From Bradyrhizobium sp. ISRA430 (lineage in GTDB: Bacteria > Pseudomonadota > Alphaproteobacteria > Rhizobiales > Xanthobacteraceae), in contig NZ_CP094516.1 of the NCBI RefSeq assembly GCF_029909975.1, forward strand, positions 3,038,001 to 3,102,000: DNA of 64,000 nucleotides, given 5' to 3'. The notes beneath the pieces were generated by a model. The model saw only the letters and a program-made list of their open reading frames with translations. It had not been told where the DNA came from and ran no database searches. The translations under genes were made by a program, and so were the position numbers. Shown here one piece after another: positions 1 through 9,228 of the stretch (its first letter is position 1; every line of letters begins with the position of its first letter).

Positions 1-227
1 TCGACGACGATCCGTCCGCCATCATGCCTTTCGATGTGGTTGATGCAGCGGATCAGCGTCGACTTGCCTGAGCCTGACGGTCCGCACAGGACGATCTTCT
101 CACCCTTGGCGACAGTGAGGTTGATGTCATTCAGGGCCGTGAAGCGGCCGAACCGCTTCACCAGGTTCTCGACAACGACAATGGTGGACGAACGATCGAT
201 CGGGAACGTTGCGCTTTCGTGTTGCAT
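1..227 (-). CDS. Polar amino-acid ABC transporter ATP-binding protein (3' end outside window)
   Basis: The N-terminal 75 residues of an ABC ATPase are visible, and the gene runs off the left edge. A Walker A motif, GPSGSGKST, lies at about residues 49-57 and is followed by LIRCINHIE, typical of the GlnQ/GltL/HisP group. The reading starts [13 protein letters not shown] with the ATG complement at 225-227. It begins 19 nt after the stop of the neighbouring permease, so it is the last gene of the five-gene minus-strand operon. It should energise import through the two permeases. The family is clear; the substrate is not shown by this fragment. Confidence 0.9.
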   Translation of the reverse strand, partial: MQHESATFPIDRSSTIVVVENLVKRFGRFTALNDINLTVAKGEKIVLCGPSGSGKSTLIRCINHIERHDGGRIVV

Positions 228-246
228 CCTGGTCTTCCTCTCCAGA

Positions 247-942
247 CTACTTGTGCACCCCGCTGAATGCGTAGCGCCGCCTCAGCGAGGCGACGCATTG
301 CGAGGCGGCCGAACTGATGGCGAGATAGACCACCGCCACCGCGAGATACATTTCGACGAGACGGCCGTTGAGCTGCGCGAGCTTCGAGGCTGCGCCGAGA
401 AGATCGGTGAGCGAGAGCACATAGACGAGCGAAGTGTCCTGGAACAGGATGATGGTCTGGCTCAGGATGATCGGGCTCGCGACACGGACGACTTGCGGCA
501 GGATCACGCATCGATAGGTATCGAAGGTGGACAAAGCGAGCGCCTGGCACGCTTCAAACTGCCCCTTGTTCACCGCGCGCAAGCCGACGCGGATGATCTC
601 GGAATAATAGGCCGCCTCGAACAAGCCGAAGGTGATGAAGGCCGTCCAGGTCGCGCCGATCGGAATCGGACGACCGTTGCCCGAGAGGTGCCCGAGCACG
701 ATCGGCACCAGGAAGAAGAACCAGAACAGGACGAGGATCAGCGGGATCGAACGGATCAGCGCGATGTAGCCGCGCACGATCCGGGCGATGACCAGCACCT
801 CGAAGTGCTGCACGAGGGCGAAGCAGGTCCCCAGCAGCATGCCGATGACGAAGGCCGCGGCGGTCAGCGCAAGGGAAAACAGAAGCCCCGACCAGAGATA
901 GGGCCAGGCCTGAAGGAGGATCGAGAAATCGAGGCTGTTCAT
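247..942 (-). CDS. Polar amino-acid ABC transporter permease (GltK/GlnP type)
   Basis: This 231-residue integral membrane protein has about five hydrophobic segments. It carries the EAA-loop signature of HisMQ-type permeases, [21 protein letters not shown], around residues 130-150, where it contacts the ATPase. Length fits the GltK family. It starts with an ATG that overlaps the stop of the upstream permease gene by 4 nt (ATGA, 939-942), so the two permeases are probably made together as a heterodimer. The substrate is inferred only as a polar amino acid; the neighbouring aminotransferase hints at an amino acid catabolised by the same operon. Confidence 0.9.
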   Translation of the reverse strand: MNSLDFSILLQAWPYLWSGLLFSLALTAAAFVIGMLLGTCFALVQHFEVLVIARIVRGYIALIRSIPLILVLFWFFFLVPIVLGHLSGNGRPIPIGATWTAFITFGLFEAAYYSEIIRVGLRAVNKGQFEACQALALSTFDTYRCVILPQVVRVASPIILSQTIILFQDTSLVYVLSLTDLLGAASKLAQLNGRLVEMYLAVAVVYLAISSAASQCVASLRRRYAFSGVHK

Positions 943-1733
943 TTCACGACCTCCATTCCGTGCGGCAATGCGGCGTCCGGCTGCACGTCGTCCGCCAGGG
1001 GCGGCTCGATCGCAGCCTTTGCCGGCGTGGAGCCCGGGATACGCGCGGCCCTGTCGATGAGCATCATCGATTGATAGGCAATGAGCGCGAGCGCGAGATA
1101 GATGAGCGTCGCGGCGCCGAATGCCGTGAACGTCTGGAAGGTCGCTTCACTGATCTGGCGCGCCTGCGCAGTCAGCTCCATCAGGCCGATGGTGAGCGCC
1201 ACCGACGTATTCTTGTAGATGCCCATGACCTCGCTGGTCAGGCTCGGCACGATCAGGCGTAACGCCTGCGGCACGATGATGTAACGATAGGTCAGGTATC
1301 CGCCAAGACCGAGCGCGCTCGCCGCCTCGGTCTGTCCCTTTGGCAAGGCCTCGATGCCCGCGCGCACCTGCTCGGCGATGCGCGCCGCGGTGTAGAGACC
1401 CAGGCACAGCAGCGCTGGGAAGAACGATCCCCAGGGCGGCGGGATCTGCTTGATGGCGTCGCCAAGCGAGGTCGGGAGAATCTCCGGCAGCACGAAGTAC
1501 CAGAGAAACATCTGGACCAGGACGGGGATGTTCCGGAAGATCTCCACGTAGAGCCGCGCGAGGGCCGCCACGAGCCGGTTCTGCACGGTCCGGCCGATGC
1601 CGACGACGACGCCGACAGCGAAGGCGATCCACCAGCCGAAGAAGGCCAGCGCCAGCGTCCAACCGAGACCTGAGAGAAGCCAGTCGATATAGCGCTGACC
1701 ATCTGCCGTCTGTTCAAAAAGCACTCCGAACAT
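939..1733 (-). CDS. Polar amino-acid ABC transporter permease (GltJ type)
   Basis: A 264-residue permease of the His/Glu/Gln/Arg family and partner of the GltK-like protein encoded next. It has an N-terminal membrane segment (GLGWTLALAFFGWWIAFAVG), a periplasmic stretch, and the EAA-type loop (QTEAASALGLGGYLTYRYIIVPQ) near residues 153-175. The C-terminal ~35 residues are a hydrophilic tail rich in Pro and Asp. It lies 62 nt after the binding-protein gene, a wider gap than elsewhere in the operon, as is common where binding protein is made in excess. Family assignment is secure; the substrate is unknown. Confidence 0.9.
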   Translation of the reverse strand: MFGVLFEQTADGQRYIDWLLSGLGWTLALAFFGWWIAFAVGVVVGIGRTVQNRLVAALARLYVEIFRNIPVLVQMFLWYFVLPEILPTSLGDAIKQIPPPWGSFFPALLCLGLYTAARIAEQVRAGIEALPKGQTEAASALGLGGYLTYRYIIVPQALRLIVPSLTSEVMGIYKNTSVALTIGLMELTAQARQISEATFQTFTAFGAATLIYLALALIAYQSMMLIDRAARIPGSTPAKAAIEPPLADDVQPDAALPHGMEVVK

Positions 1734-1795
1734 CGCGAACCTCAGGGTTTGGATGCGAGCGAAGGCGACTACATGGAGTCTCGTGGCGTTTGCGG

Positions 1796-2698
1796 TCAGT
1801 CGACGGCATCACTCGGATGCGCGATCCGCTCCATCAGCGTCTCGGTGAGCGGGAATGCAAGATTCTCGCCCTTGGGCGGGATCGGCCTGGTGAACCATTT
1901 CGCGTACGTCTTCTCGAACTGACCCGACGCCATCTGCTTGGACAAGACGTCGTCGACGAGTGCCTTGAAGCCGGCATCGCCCTTGGTGAACATCAGCCCG
2001 TAATAGATCCGCGCATAACCTTCGGGCAGGAAGATCAGCGCATCCGGCTTCGGTGCTGCCGCCTTGAGGCCGGCGAGGAGGATGTCGTCTTCCATGAAGG
2101 CGGCGGCACGTCCCGTGTTCAGCATCAGGAACGATTCCGCGTGATCCTTGGCCTGGACGATGTTGAGGCCGAGCTGCTCCTTGGCGTTGACGCCTTGCGC
2201 GAAACCCACCGCGTTCGAGCCCTGGGTGACGACGATCGTCTTGCCCTTGAGATTACCGGCGGTCTTCAGGCCGCTGTCGGCCTTGACCAGCCAGCGCGGC
2301 TGGCTGACGAAGGTCGTCACGGAAAACGAAACCTGCTCCTGCCGCTTCTTGTCGTTGGCCGTTCCGCCGCACTCGATATCGACGGTGCCGCTCTGGATCA
2401 GCGGAATGCGATTGGACGAGTTCACCGGCGTGTAGTTGACGTTGAGATTGGGCAGGCCGAGCTCCACCTTGACGCGCTCGACGACGGCTGCGCAGAGATC
2501 GAGCGAGAAGCCGATGGGCTTCTGATCGGAACCGAGATAGGAGAACGGGATCGAGGCTTCGCGATAGCCAATCGTGATCGCGCCGCTCGACTTGATCTTG
2601 CTCAGCGTCGGACTGTCGGCCGCGGTCGACGGCCCGGCCATGGCCGCGAGGGCCATGAGAGCTGACAGAGCTCCGGATATCCGTGCAAAATTTCTCAT
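1796..2698 (-). CDS. Periplasmic amino-acid-binding protein of ABC transporter
   Basis: A 300-residue family-3 solute-binding protein (GltI/GlnH-like). The start at 2698 gives a clean Sec signal peptide, MRNFARISGALSALMALAAM, with cleavage near PSTAA; a longer upstream reading lacks such a start. The mature part shows the family features: IKSSGAITIGYREASIPFSYLG, then DLCAAVVERV, then a NDKKRQEQVSFS hinge stretch and an ITVV-type second-lobe strand (GKTIVVTQGS). It begins 29 nt after the aminotransferase stop. It delivers the ligand to the two permeases. Similarity to glutamate/aspartate binders is a guess from family resemblance. Confidence 0.9.
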   Translation of the reverse strand: MRNFARISGALSALMALAAMAGPSTAADSPTLSKIKSSGAITIGYREASIPFSYLGSDQKPIGFSLDLCAAVVERVKVELGLPNLNVNYTPVNSSNRIPLIQSGTVDIECGGTANDKKRQEQVSFSVTTFVSQPRWLVKADSGLKTAGNLKGKTIVVTQGSNAVGFAQGVNAKEQLGLNIVQAKDHAESFLMLNTGRAAAFMEDDILLAGLKAAAPKPDALIFLPEGYARIYYGLMFTKGDAGFKALVDDVLSKQMASGQFEKTYAKWFTRPIPPKGENLAFPLTETLMERIAHPSDAVD

Positions 2699-2727
2699 GT
2701 CCTGCACCCTCCTCTGTGATCTCCGGC

Positions 2728-3885
2728 CTAAGCGGCTCTGGATGATGTCTTCACCCGCCGGCGGATCAGCTCGACCAGGCGGTCGACATCCCCTGACGTA
2801 TTGAACATGCCGAACGACACGCGAATGCCGTCCCGTTCCGGCGACACCCGCACACCGTTCTCCTCGAAGTAGCCAAGCCAATCGGCGGCGGGCAACGCGA
2901 TGACATAGATGTGTGGTGCGCGGTGCTTCCGATCACGCGGACCGACGAGGCGAATATCGAGCGCGTCAAGCTCAGCGATGAGGTGATCGCCGAGATCGAA
3001 GCAATGGTTCTGGATGTTTTCGACGCCGATCTGCTCGATCATGTCGAGCGCAGCGCCGAGCGCATGGATTGCGGGAAGATTGAAATTGCCAAGCTCGAAG
3101 CGGCGGGCGCTCGGCGCCGGCGCAAGCCTGTCCGGGCGCGCGATGAGATCGGCCGGAATCTCGTCAAGGCTTGCCGCCGCGAGATAGGCGGGCGCGAGCT
3201 CCGCATGCGCGCTGTTCCAATAGAGCAGCCCGAGCCCCTGGGGTACGAGCAGACCCTTGTGACTTCCCGATCCGACAAACGTCGCACCGATGGCCTTGGC
3301 GTCGATCGGCACGATGCCGATGGCCTGCATCACGTCGACGACGAAATGAAGCTTCTTCTCCGCACACAGGCGACCAATGCTTTCGATATCGAAGCGATGG
3401 CCGGCGTGAAACGTCACATGCGACATCGAGATCGCACGGGTGTTCACATCAATGTGGGGGCGAAAACTCGCCGCGTCGACGATTTCGGTCATCGGCACGA
3501 AGCGCACCTCTACACCCTTCCGTTGCAGATTGAGGAAGGCATAGACGTTGTTCGGATGATCGCCGTGAACCATCAGGACATTGTCGCCCGCCCGCAAGGC
3601 AAGCGCATTCGCGGCGATGTTGATGCTTTCCGAGGTGTTCTTGGTGAAGGCGATCTCGTCGGCCGACGCACCGAGGAAGCGCGCGACCTTGGTGCGCGTC
3701 TGCTCGACGCGGTCGAGCCACACGCTCTTCGGTCCGGCCGTCTCCAGGCCTTCGCGCAGGAAAAGGTCGATCGCCCCTTTCACGGGACGCGCAAGCGGCG
3801 CCTGGAAGCCGGAGTCGAGATAGATCATCCGCTCCGCAGCCGGGAATTCCTTCCGCACGGCATCGACATCGTAATGACCTGACAT
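2728..3885 (-). CDS. Class-V PLP-dependent aminotransferase
   Basis: A 385-residue fold-type I enzyme of the aminotransferase class-V group (cysteine desulfurase / isopenicillin-N epimerase-like). It shows YLDSGFQAP at the N-terminus, FTKNTSESINIAANAL, the cofactor Asp in VVDVMQAIG, and the Schiff-base lysine in GSGSHKGLL around residue 220. A good ribosome-binding site (AGGAG) precedes the ATG at 3885; a longer reading to 3966 has none. It is the first gene of the operon that continues into the ABC importer, so it probably acts on the imported amino compound. The exact reaction (transamination, racemisation or lyase) cannot be told from sequence. Confidence 0.85.
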   Translation of the reverse strand: MSGHYDVDAVRKEFPAAERMIYLDSGFQAPLARPVKGAIDLFLREGLETAGPKSVWLDRVEQTRTKVARFLGASADEIAFTKNTSESINIAANALALRAGDNVLMVHGDHPNNVYAFLNLQRKGVEVRFVPMTEIVDAASFRPHIDVNTRAISMSHVTFHAGHRFDIESIGRLCAEKKLHFVVDVMQAIGIVPIDAKAIGATFVGSGSHKGLLVPQGLGLLYWNSAHAELAPAYLAAASLDEIPADLIARPDRLAPAPSARRFELGNFNLPAIHALGAALDMIEQIGVENIQNHCFDLGDHLIAELDALDIRLVGPRDRKHRAPHIYVIALPAADWLGYFEENGVRVSPERDGIRVSFGMFNTSGDVDRLVELIRRRVKTSSRAA

Positions 3886-3987
3886 CCCACTCTCCTGTTG
3901 GGCACGGACCAGATTTGCACTGCACAAATCCTGCTCACGTGCCGGCAAAGCCAACGATATGGGCAACCGGCGAGATGGACTAGAATG

Positions 3988-4021
3988 TTTTTCATATTTC
4001 AGTATATTTCATTCCGAAAAA
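3988..4021. promoter_or_regulatory. AT-rich putative operator between aminotransferase operon and iclR-type gene
   Basis: In the 168-bp divergent gap an AT-rich patch stands out from the G+C-rich surroundings. Two copies of ATATTTCA lie at 3994-4001 and 4004-4011, exactly 10 bp apart, so on one face of the helix. They are bracketed by an inverted repeat TTTTTC (3988-3993) and GAAAAA (4016-4021). This is a plausible binding site for the adjacent IclR-family regulator acting on both promoters. That function is inference. Confidence 0.4.
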
Positions 4022-4053
4022 TGATAATTATCTACTGCAGCAGAGAGGCGCAA

Positions 4054-4851
4054 ATGGCAGAGTCAGCCAAAACCGACGGCCCCCTCGATCGAGCATTTGC
4101 CATTGTCGGGCACATCGCGAGCCAAACCAAAGCCGTCTCGGTCGCCGAGATCGCGCAGGCACTGGCGCTTCCACTTCCGACCGCGCATCGGCTGATCGGA
4201 AACCTCGAGGAGCGCGGCCTTCTTCAGAAGGCGCTCGGGACCAAGCGCTACGTGGTCGGCAATCAACTGGTCACCTTGTCGGCCAAGGTCATCGGAGCGG
4301 CGTTTCGCACCGCGCGCCGGCATGCCGTGTTGCGTGCGGTCGCCGGAGAAATCGGCGAGCAGTGCGAGATCGGCGTCGTGCGCGACAACGTCGTGACCTA
4401 TGTCGACAGCGTCCGCGTGTCGCAACCGCAAGGCCTGCAGTTCAATCCAGGCGAGGCTGCGCCCCTGCACTGCACGTCGACCGGCAAGATCTACATGAGC
4501 CGTCTGCCAGAGAAGGCGCGCGAAAAGCTCTGCTCGGCGCTCGCGCTGACGAAATTCACCGACAACACCATCGTGGATCGTGGCAGGCTGATGCAGGTTC
4601 TCGCGGAAACCCGCCACCGCGGCTGGGCCAAGACCAATGAGGAGTACGTCAAGGGGGTTGTCGGATGCGCTGTCCCGATTGTTTCACCTGATCGAGATCT
4701 GATTGCGTGCCTCGGCGTCTCCGTTCCGGTGGCCCGCGTGAGCTTCACCGAGCTCGATCGCTTCATCGCGCCGCTTCAGAAGGCCGCCGCTCTCCTGTCG
4801 GAAACCATCCTCCAGGCAGACGATGATCACGAAGGTGGTCGCGTGGCGTAG
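4054..4851 (+). CDS. IclR-family transcriptional regulator
   Basis: A 265-residue regulator with an N-terminal winged helix-turn-helix (residues ~8-70, VSVAEIAQALALPLPTAHRL) and a C-terminal IclR effector domain (~85-250) containing CTSTGKIYMS and VVGCAVPIVSP, both typical of the family. The start at 4054 has AGAGAGG upstream; an in-frame ATG at 4021 would add 11 residues. It is divergent from the aminotransferase/ABC operon, the usual arrangement for a local catabolic regulator, and probably controls that operon in response to its substrate. Confidence 0.88.
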   Translation: MAESAKTDGPLDRAFAIVGHIASQTKAVSVAEIAQALALPLPTAHRLIGNLEERGLLQKALGTKRYVVGNQLVTLSAKVIGAAFRTARRHAVLRAVAGEIGEQCEIGVVRDNVVTYVDSVRVSQPQGLQFNPGEAAPLHCTSTGKIYMSRLPEKAREKLCSALALTKFTDNTIVDRGRLMQVLAETRHRGWAKTNEEYVKGVVGCAVPIVSPDRDLIACLGVSVPVARVSFTELDRFIAPLQKAAALLSETILQADDDHEGGRVA

Positions 4852-4865
4852 AGCCGAGGAGACGT

Positions 4866-6155
4866 TCATTCTGCCGCCACGACGCGCTCGCTCGCGCGGA
4901 TCGCGGCGGTTTCCCGCACCTTGATCCGGGCGCGGCGCTTGCGCCACCAGATCACGACGCCGGTCACCGAGAGTGCCGCCACCACGAAGCCCATGATCGA
5001 GATCAGGATGCGGCCGAACAGTCCGGCGATGCGGCCAGAGTGCAGCGGAAACTGCGCCTGCACGAAGATATCGGCGGCGGTGCCGACCCAGGGCAGCCGC
5101 TCGCCGAGCGGATGTCCGTCCTCGCTGTCGTAGTAGAGCTGCGCCGGGCCGACGCCGCCGGCACCATGATCATCGCCGGGACGAAAGAAGGCCGCGGCAT
5201 AGACGCCATGGGCCGGGCCGTAATTGATCGAGCCGACCGGCGTGGTCCAGCCGCGACTGCGGCCGTCGGCGGCAGCGCGTGCGGCGATGTCGGCAAAGGA
5301 GACCTTGGGCTCGATCGGATCGTCCAGATTACGGTACGGCCTCTGCTCATAGGGTGTCGGCGTGTAGTTCGACACCATCTTCATCAGCGGAGAGAAGACC
5401 TCGAAGTAGAGATTGAGCGAGAACGCCGTGAAGGCGATCACGAACAGCAGGCTCCAGGTCCAGAGGCTGAAGGCGCGGTGAATGTCGAAGTTGATGCGGT
5501 AGGCGCTGCCGCTGGTCTTGATGGTCCAGGCCGGCCTCCAGCGTGCGAAGAAACCGCGCGCGAGCTGACGCCTGACTGCGGGTGCCTGCGTGGCATTGGC
5601 GCTGCGCCGCATCGGTAGCGTGAGATAGAATCCGACGAAGCAATCAATAGTCCAGATGATGGCGATGACGCCCAGAAGGCGCATGCCCCAGCGGTCGCTG
5701 CCCCAGAATTCCGGGATGTGCATCGTGTAATGCAGCTTGTAGAGGAACGAGACGAAATTCTCCCGCGTCACCGGCCACACCGCGCCCCAATAGCGGCGCC
5801 CGAGCTCGGCGCCGGTGTTGGGATCGAGGAAGATCTGATTGTAATCGAGCGTGTAGCGCTTGCCGGTCGCGGGATCGATCCGCGGCAGCACGAAGAACCA
5901 CAGCGACTGGCCCTCCTCCGGTGTCATGAACAAATAGACCACGCGCGCACGGGGATCGCGTTGCTCGATCAGCTTGGCGAGCTCAATCGAGGGCATCGCG
6001 GGTCCCTGACTGGTTACATCATAGAAACGCCGGTTCAGGACCTCGTCGATCTCGTGATCCCACGAGATTATCGCGCCGGTTATCCCCGAGAAGAACAGAA
6101 AGCCTGCGGTCAGCAAGCCGGCCCAGCGATGGAGTCGCCCGAACATCGATCTCAT
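4866..6155 (-). CDS. PepSY-associated transmembrane protein (iron-uptake associated)
   Basis: A ~429-residue inner-membrane protein of the PepSY_TM family (PiuB-like). Four membrane segments are visible: WAGLLTAGFLFFSGITGAI near the N-terminus, LLGVIAIIWTIDCFVGFYL, SLLFVIAFTAFSLNLYFEVF, and ISIMGFVVAALSVTGVVIW before a basic tail. HRWAGL and the His-containing loops (KLHYTMHIPEFWG) are typical. It lies 85 nt downstream of a TonB siderophore receptor on the same strand. Such pairs are common, and the protein is thought to help reduce or transfer iron, but the mechanism is not established. The start is uncertain: no strong ribosome-binding site precedes the ATG at 6155. Confidence 0.82.
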   Translation of the reverse strand: MRSMFGRLHRWAGLLTAGFLFFSGITGAIISWDHEIDEVLNRRFYDVTSQGPAMPSIELAKLIEQRDPRARVVYLFMTPEEGQSLWFFVLPRIDPATGKRYTLDYNQIFLDPNTGAELGRRYWGAVWPVTRENFVSFLYKLHYTMHIPEFWGSDRWGMRLLGVIAIIWTIDCFVGFYLTLPMRRSANATQAPAVRRQLARGFFARWRPAWTIKTSGSAYRINFDIHRAFSLWTWSLLFVIAFTAFSLNLYFEVFSPLMKMVSNYTPTPYEQRPYRNLDDPIEPKVSFADIAARAAADGRSRGWTTPVGSINYGPAHGVYAAAFFRPGDDHGAGGVGPAQLYYDSEDGHPLGERLPWVGTAADIFVQAQFPLHSGRIAGLFGRILISIMGFVVAALSVTGVVIWWRKRRARIKVRETAAIRASERVVAAE

Positions 6156-6240
6156 GGCATTCACAACTCGTTGCTGCCCGTCATTGACGAGGTTGCCACC
6201 GCCGGTCAACACCACCGGCGGCGACGGATCGTCGCGAAGG

Positions 6241-8535
6241 TCACCAGCGATAAGTGACCTTGCCGATTGCCTTGCGTCCCTCGGCGTAGAAGCAGCCCGA
6301 CAGGCTGTAGCAGGCGGCGACATAGCGCGTGTCGGCAAGGTTGGTGACGTTCAGCGACAGGCGCCAATTGTCTTTGGTGTAGGCAAGCAGTGCATCCAGC
6401 ACGGTGGATGATCCGACCTTGAACGTATTGGCATCATCGCCCCAGGTCGCACCGACGTAACGGATGCCGCCGCCGAACTGCAGGCCGGCAAGCGGCCCGC
6501 TCTGCAGCGTGTAGTCGCTCCACAGCGAGGCACGATTGAGCGGCACGGTGGGCGGCGCCTTGCCGAGATTCACCGGATCTTGCGACAGCACGGCATCGAC
6601 ATAGGCATAGGCGGCGCGCAGATTCCAGCCATCGGCGAGCGACATTGTGCCTTCGAGCTCGATGCCGCGCGACTTCACCTGGCCTATCTGATCCGCGAGA
6701 TAGGTCGGGGGCGGATACGTCACGACGTTGTCGCGCGTCAGGTCGAAGGCGGCGAAGGTGAACAGGGCGTTCCAGCCGATCGGCTGGTACTTGACGCCGA
6801 CCTCGTACTGCACCCCAGTCTCGGGATTGAGGAGCTGGCCCGCGGGGCCAGTCGCGAGTATCGGCAGGAACGACTCGGAATAGCTGAAATACGGCGCGAT
6901 GCCGTTGTCGAAATTGTACATCACCGCGGCGCGGCCGGTGAAGGCCGAGGCATCGGCCGTGGCTGACGTGTTGAAGAGATCGGCGTTGACCTTCGTCGTG
7001 ACGAAATCCTGGCGGCCGCCGAGCAGGAACGATAGCCGGCCGAGCTTGATCTGGTCCTGCGCGTAGAAACCGACCTGGGATTGCTTGACGCCGGTGTTGT
7101 CGGTCATGGCGCCGATGGTCCAGTCGTAGCTATAGACCGGCGCAAAGACATTGATCTCGGGAGCCGAGGTCGTGACACCAAAGGCTGTATCGCGGAACGT
7201 GGTGTTACGATAGTCGATCCCGACCAGCGTGGTGTGGCTGAGGAAGCCGGTGGCGAACTTGCCCTGGAGCTGATTATCCACCGCGAACGAGTTGATGTAC
7301 GAGTTGCTGGTGCTGCCGACATGCGCGAGCAGACCCGCAGCCTCATTGGTGTAGCCGGCGCCGTAGAACACCTTCTCCTCGTTGTGCTGATAGGCGTAGC
7401 GCAGGTTTTGCCGGAAGGTGATGGCCTCGTTGAAGTCGTGCGAGAGCTGGTAGCCCGCAGTGGCGATCTCGGTGTTGAACGCATCGAAGCTGGGCACGCC
7501 GGCGAAGAAGGAGACCGGGATGGTGCGGCCGTTGTTCGGCCACACGGTGCCCGAGGCCGGCAGGAACTGCAGGCCCCACCCTGCCCGGTCTCTCTGATAG
7601 TTGGCCAGGAACGTGATGGTGGTGTCGTCGTTCGGCCTGAAGGTGACGGCGGGCGCGATGAAAATGCGGTTGTCCTTGGTGAAGTCGACCTGGGTCTCGC
7701 CGTCGCGCACGACGCCGGTCAGACGCCACAGCACGGTGCCTTCCTTGTTGGCGGGACCGCCCATGTCGAACTGGCCCTGATAGCGGTTGAAGCTGCCGCC
7801 CGAGACCGAGACTTCGCCGAATTGTTGCGCGGTCGGCAGCTTGGTCACGTAATTGAGGATGCCGCCGGTGCCGCTGCCGCCATACATCGCCGAGGACGGT
7901 CCCTTGAGAACCTCGAGGCGCTCGGCGCCGTAGGGATCGAGACCGTTGAAATGCACGTAGTTGCTCGACGGAATCCGCAGACCGTCGATGTAGAGCCCCG
8001 GCATGGTCATGTCGAAGCCGCGGATCTGAAGGCCGCCGAAGCGGGTGTCCGAACCGCCATTGACGTCGCCGCTGACGCCCGCGGTGTAGCGCAGCGCCTC
8101 ACCGATCGAGACTGCGTCCTGGTTCCTGATCTGATCGGTGGTGATGACGGACACCGATTGGGGGGTCTCGATGAGCGGTGTGTCCGTCTTCGTCGCTGTG
8201 CCGCTGCTCGTCGCCACGAAGCCGCGCACCGGACCGTTGGCACGCTCTCCACTCCGGGCAGTCGATGCGGCCTGCGTTGGCGCTGCCTGCTGCGCCGGAG
8301 AACGACGCGCGGCGCGTGTGGTGCGCGTGGCCGCCGTGCGTCGCGACGACGGGACCGCTGCGGGACGTACGCTTTGCACCGGCGCGTCGACGGTGACTGA
8401 AGGAAGCTGCGTTTGCGCTTGCACCGCATTGCTTGTCAGCGAGAGAGCAAATGCGCTGGCAGAGATCAGGCAGGCCGATAAGACCGTTTGCTTTCGTGTG
8501 GTGAAAGACAAGTCATCAAAGCATAGAAATTTCAC
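6241..8535 (-). CDS. TonB-dependent siderophore receptor
   Basis: An outer-membrane receptor of about 764 residues. It has a signal peptide (TVLSACLISASAFALS...AVQAQ), an Ala/Arg/Thr-rich linker, a plug domain with ETPQSVSVITTDQIRNQ, RIPSSNYVHFNGLDPYGAERLEVLKGPSSAMYG split over residues ~120-225, then a 22-strand-type barrel ending in YRW, with a terminal aromatic residue as expected. This is the FhuA/FhuE/FoxA-like ferric-siderophore family. No in-frame ATG precedes the signal peptide, so GTG at 8535 is taken; TTG at 8553 is the alternative. An Irr-like box upstream predicts iron control. The siderophore is not identifiable. Confidence 0.92.
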   Translation of the reverse strand: MKFLCFDDLSFTTRKQTVLSACLISASAFALSLTSNAVQAQTQLPSVTVDAPVQSVRPAAVPSSRRTAATRTTRAARRSPAQQAAPTQAASTARSGERANGPVRGFVATSSGTATKTDTPLIETPQSVSVITTDQIRNQDAVSIGEALRYTAGVSGDVNGGSDTRFGGLQIRGFDMTMPGLYIDGLRIPSSNYVHFNGLDPYGAERLEVLKGPSSAMYGGSGTGGILNYVTKLPTAQQFGEVSVSGGSFNRYQGQFDMGGPANKEGTVLWRLTGVVRDGETQVDFTKDNRIFIAPAVTFRPNDDTTITFLANYQRDRAGWGLQFLPASGTVWPNNGRTIPVSFFAGVPSFDAFNTEIATAGYQLSHDFNEAITFRQNLRYAYQHNEEKVFYGAGYTNEAAGLLAHVGSTSNSYINSFAVDNQLQGKFATGFLSHTTLVGIDYRNTTFRDTAFGVTTSAPEINVFAPVYSYDWTIGAMTDNTGVKQSQVGFYAQDQIKLGRLSFLLGGRQDFVTTKVNADLFNTSATADASAFTGRAAVMYNFDNGIAPYFSYSESFLPILATGPAGQLLNPETGVQYEVGVKYQPIGWNALFTFAAFDLTRDNVVTYPPPTYLADQIGQVKSRGIELEGTMSLADGWNLRAAYAYVDAVLSQDPVNLGKAPPTVPLNRASLWSDYTLQSGPLAGLQFGGGIRYVGATWGDDANTFKVGSSTVLDALLAYTKDNWRLSLNVTNLADTRYVAACYSLSGCFYAEGRKAIGKVTYRW

Positions 8536-8681
8536 GTTCGCGACGCCCCGCAAGTAGGCCGGCTTTTTGCCGGGTATGATTGTTGGTGCCTCGCTCTATC
8601 GCAGCCATCTTCGAACTTCGATGCGTGCGCCGTTAGAATTTCTCCAGAGCAGCCATGTTGCGACGATCTGTCCGCTGCTTG

Positions 8682-8698
8682 TTTAGAAGTGTTCAAAC
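8682..8698. promoter_or_regulatory. Irr-type iron-control element (ICE) upstream of the TonB receptor
   Basis: The 375-bp gap at 8536-8910 holds TTTAGAA-GTG-TTCAAAC, which matches the rhizobial Irr box TTTAGAA-N3-TTCTAAA at 12 of 14 positions. It lies about 147 bp before the receptor start and 213 bp before the small ORF at 8911. In Bradyrhizobium, Irr acts through such elements to control iron and haem genes. A half-site-like GTTAGAATTTCT at 8632-8643 was also seen but is weak. Nothing else was recognised in the gap. Confidence 0.6.
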
Positions 8699-8910
8699 AC
8701 AGCGCGATTGATGCCGCGCATGACGCCATCGAGAGGCGCGGTGCGGATCACGATCCGGCATCGCCGTACGAGACTGAGAGATCCGCCAGCGACCTCACGG
8801 ATTAGTCACGCGCATTGAACCCAGCGTGAGCCTTTGCGAGTTCATGCGACAGATCGGAATATCTCGCGGCTTGAGCGATCCCTTTCAATGGATCGCCTGG
8901 GAGCCTTCTC

Positions 8911-9228
8911 ATGACAAAGATATACGTCGTCGCTGCCTTGCGGCTCGTTCTGTCACTCGCGACACCCAATGCGGCACAGGCCTGGTCCGGACCGGCATCC
9001 GTCGGTATCGCGCCGCCCACAGCCATTGCATGCCCCGAGAACGATGAGCGAACGGAATGCAGCTCCGCCGTGCTTGCGCGCGGCATGGCTGTCGCGCTCG
9101 CGCGCAAGGCGATGCAACCGCACCCCTACGTTCGCCGGAGCGCGCAACACTCGACCAATTCACCGCCTCCATCGCCGCGATCCCCGGCTCATGAAGAAGA
9201 TCCGTTGGCGTCGATGCATTTCGAATGA
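8911..9228 (+). CDS. Small secreted hypothetical protein
   Basis: A 105-residue ORF with a plausible signal peptide (MTKIYVVAALRLVLSLATP, cleavage near NAAQA-W), two cysteines in the mature part, and a Ser/Pro-rich end. Support for it being real: TGGGAG stands 8 nt before the ATG, and its stop overlaps the next gene's start as ATGA (9225-9228), suggesting translational coupling. No family was recognised. It is divergent from the iron-regulated TonB receptor. Confidence 0.5.
   Translation: MTKIYVVAALRLVLSLATPNAAQAWSGPASVGIAPPTAIACPENDERTECSSAVLARGMAVALARKAMQPHPYVRRSAQHSTNSPPPSPRSPAHEEDPLASMHFE

Noticed and set aside
7081..8400. 439-codon plus-strand open frame opposite the TonB receptor
   Set aside because: The receptor on the minus strand is unmistakable; the antisense frame shows no domain and no ribosome-binding site.
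8632..8643. Second ICE-like element GTTAGAATTTCT
   Set aside because: Only one half resembles the Irr box; the spacing and second half do not fit.
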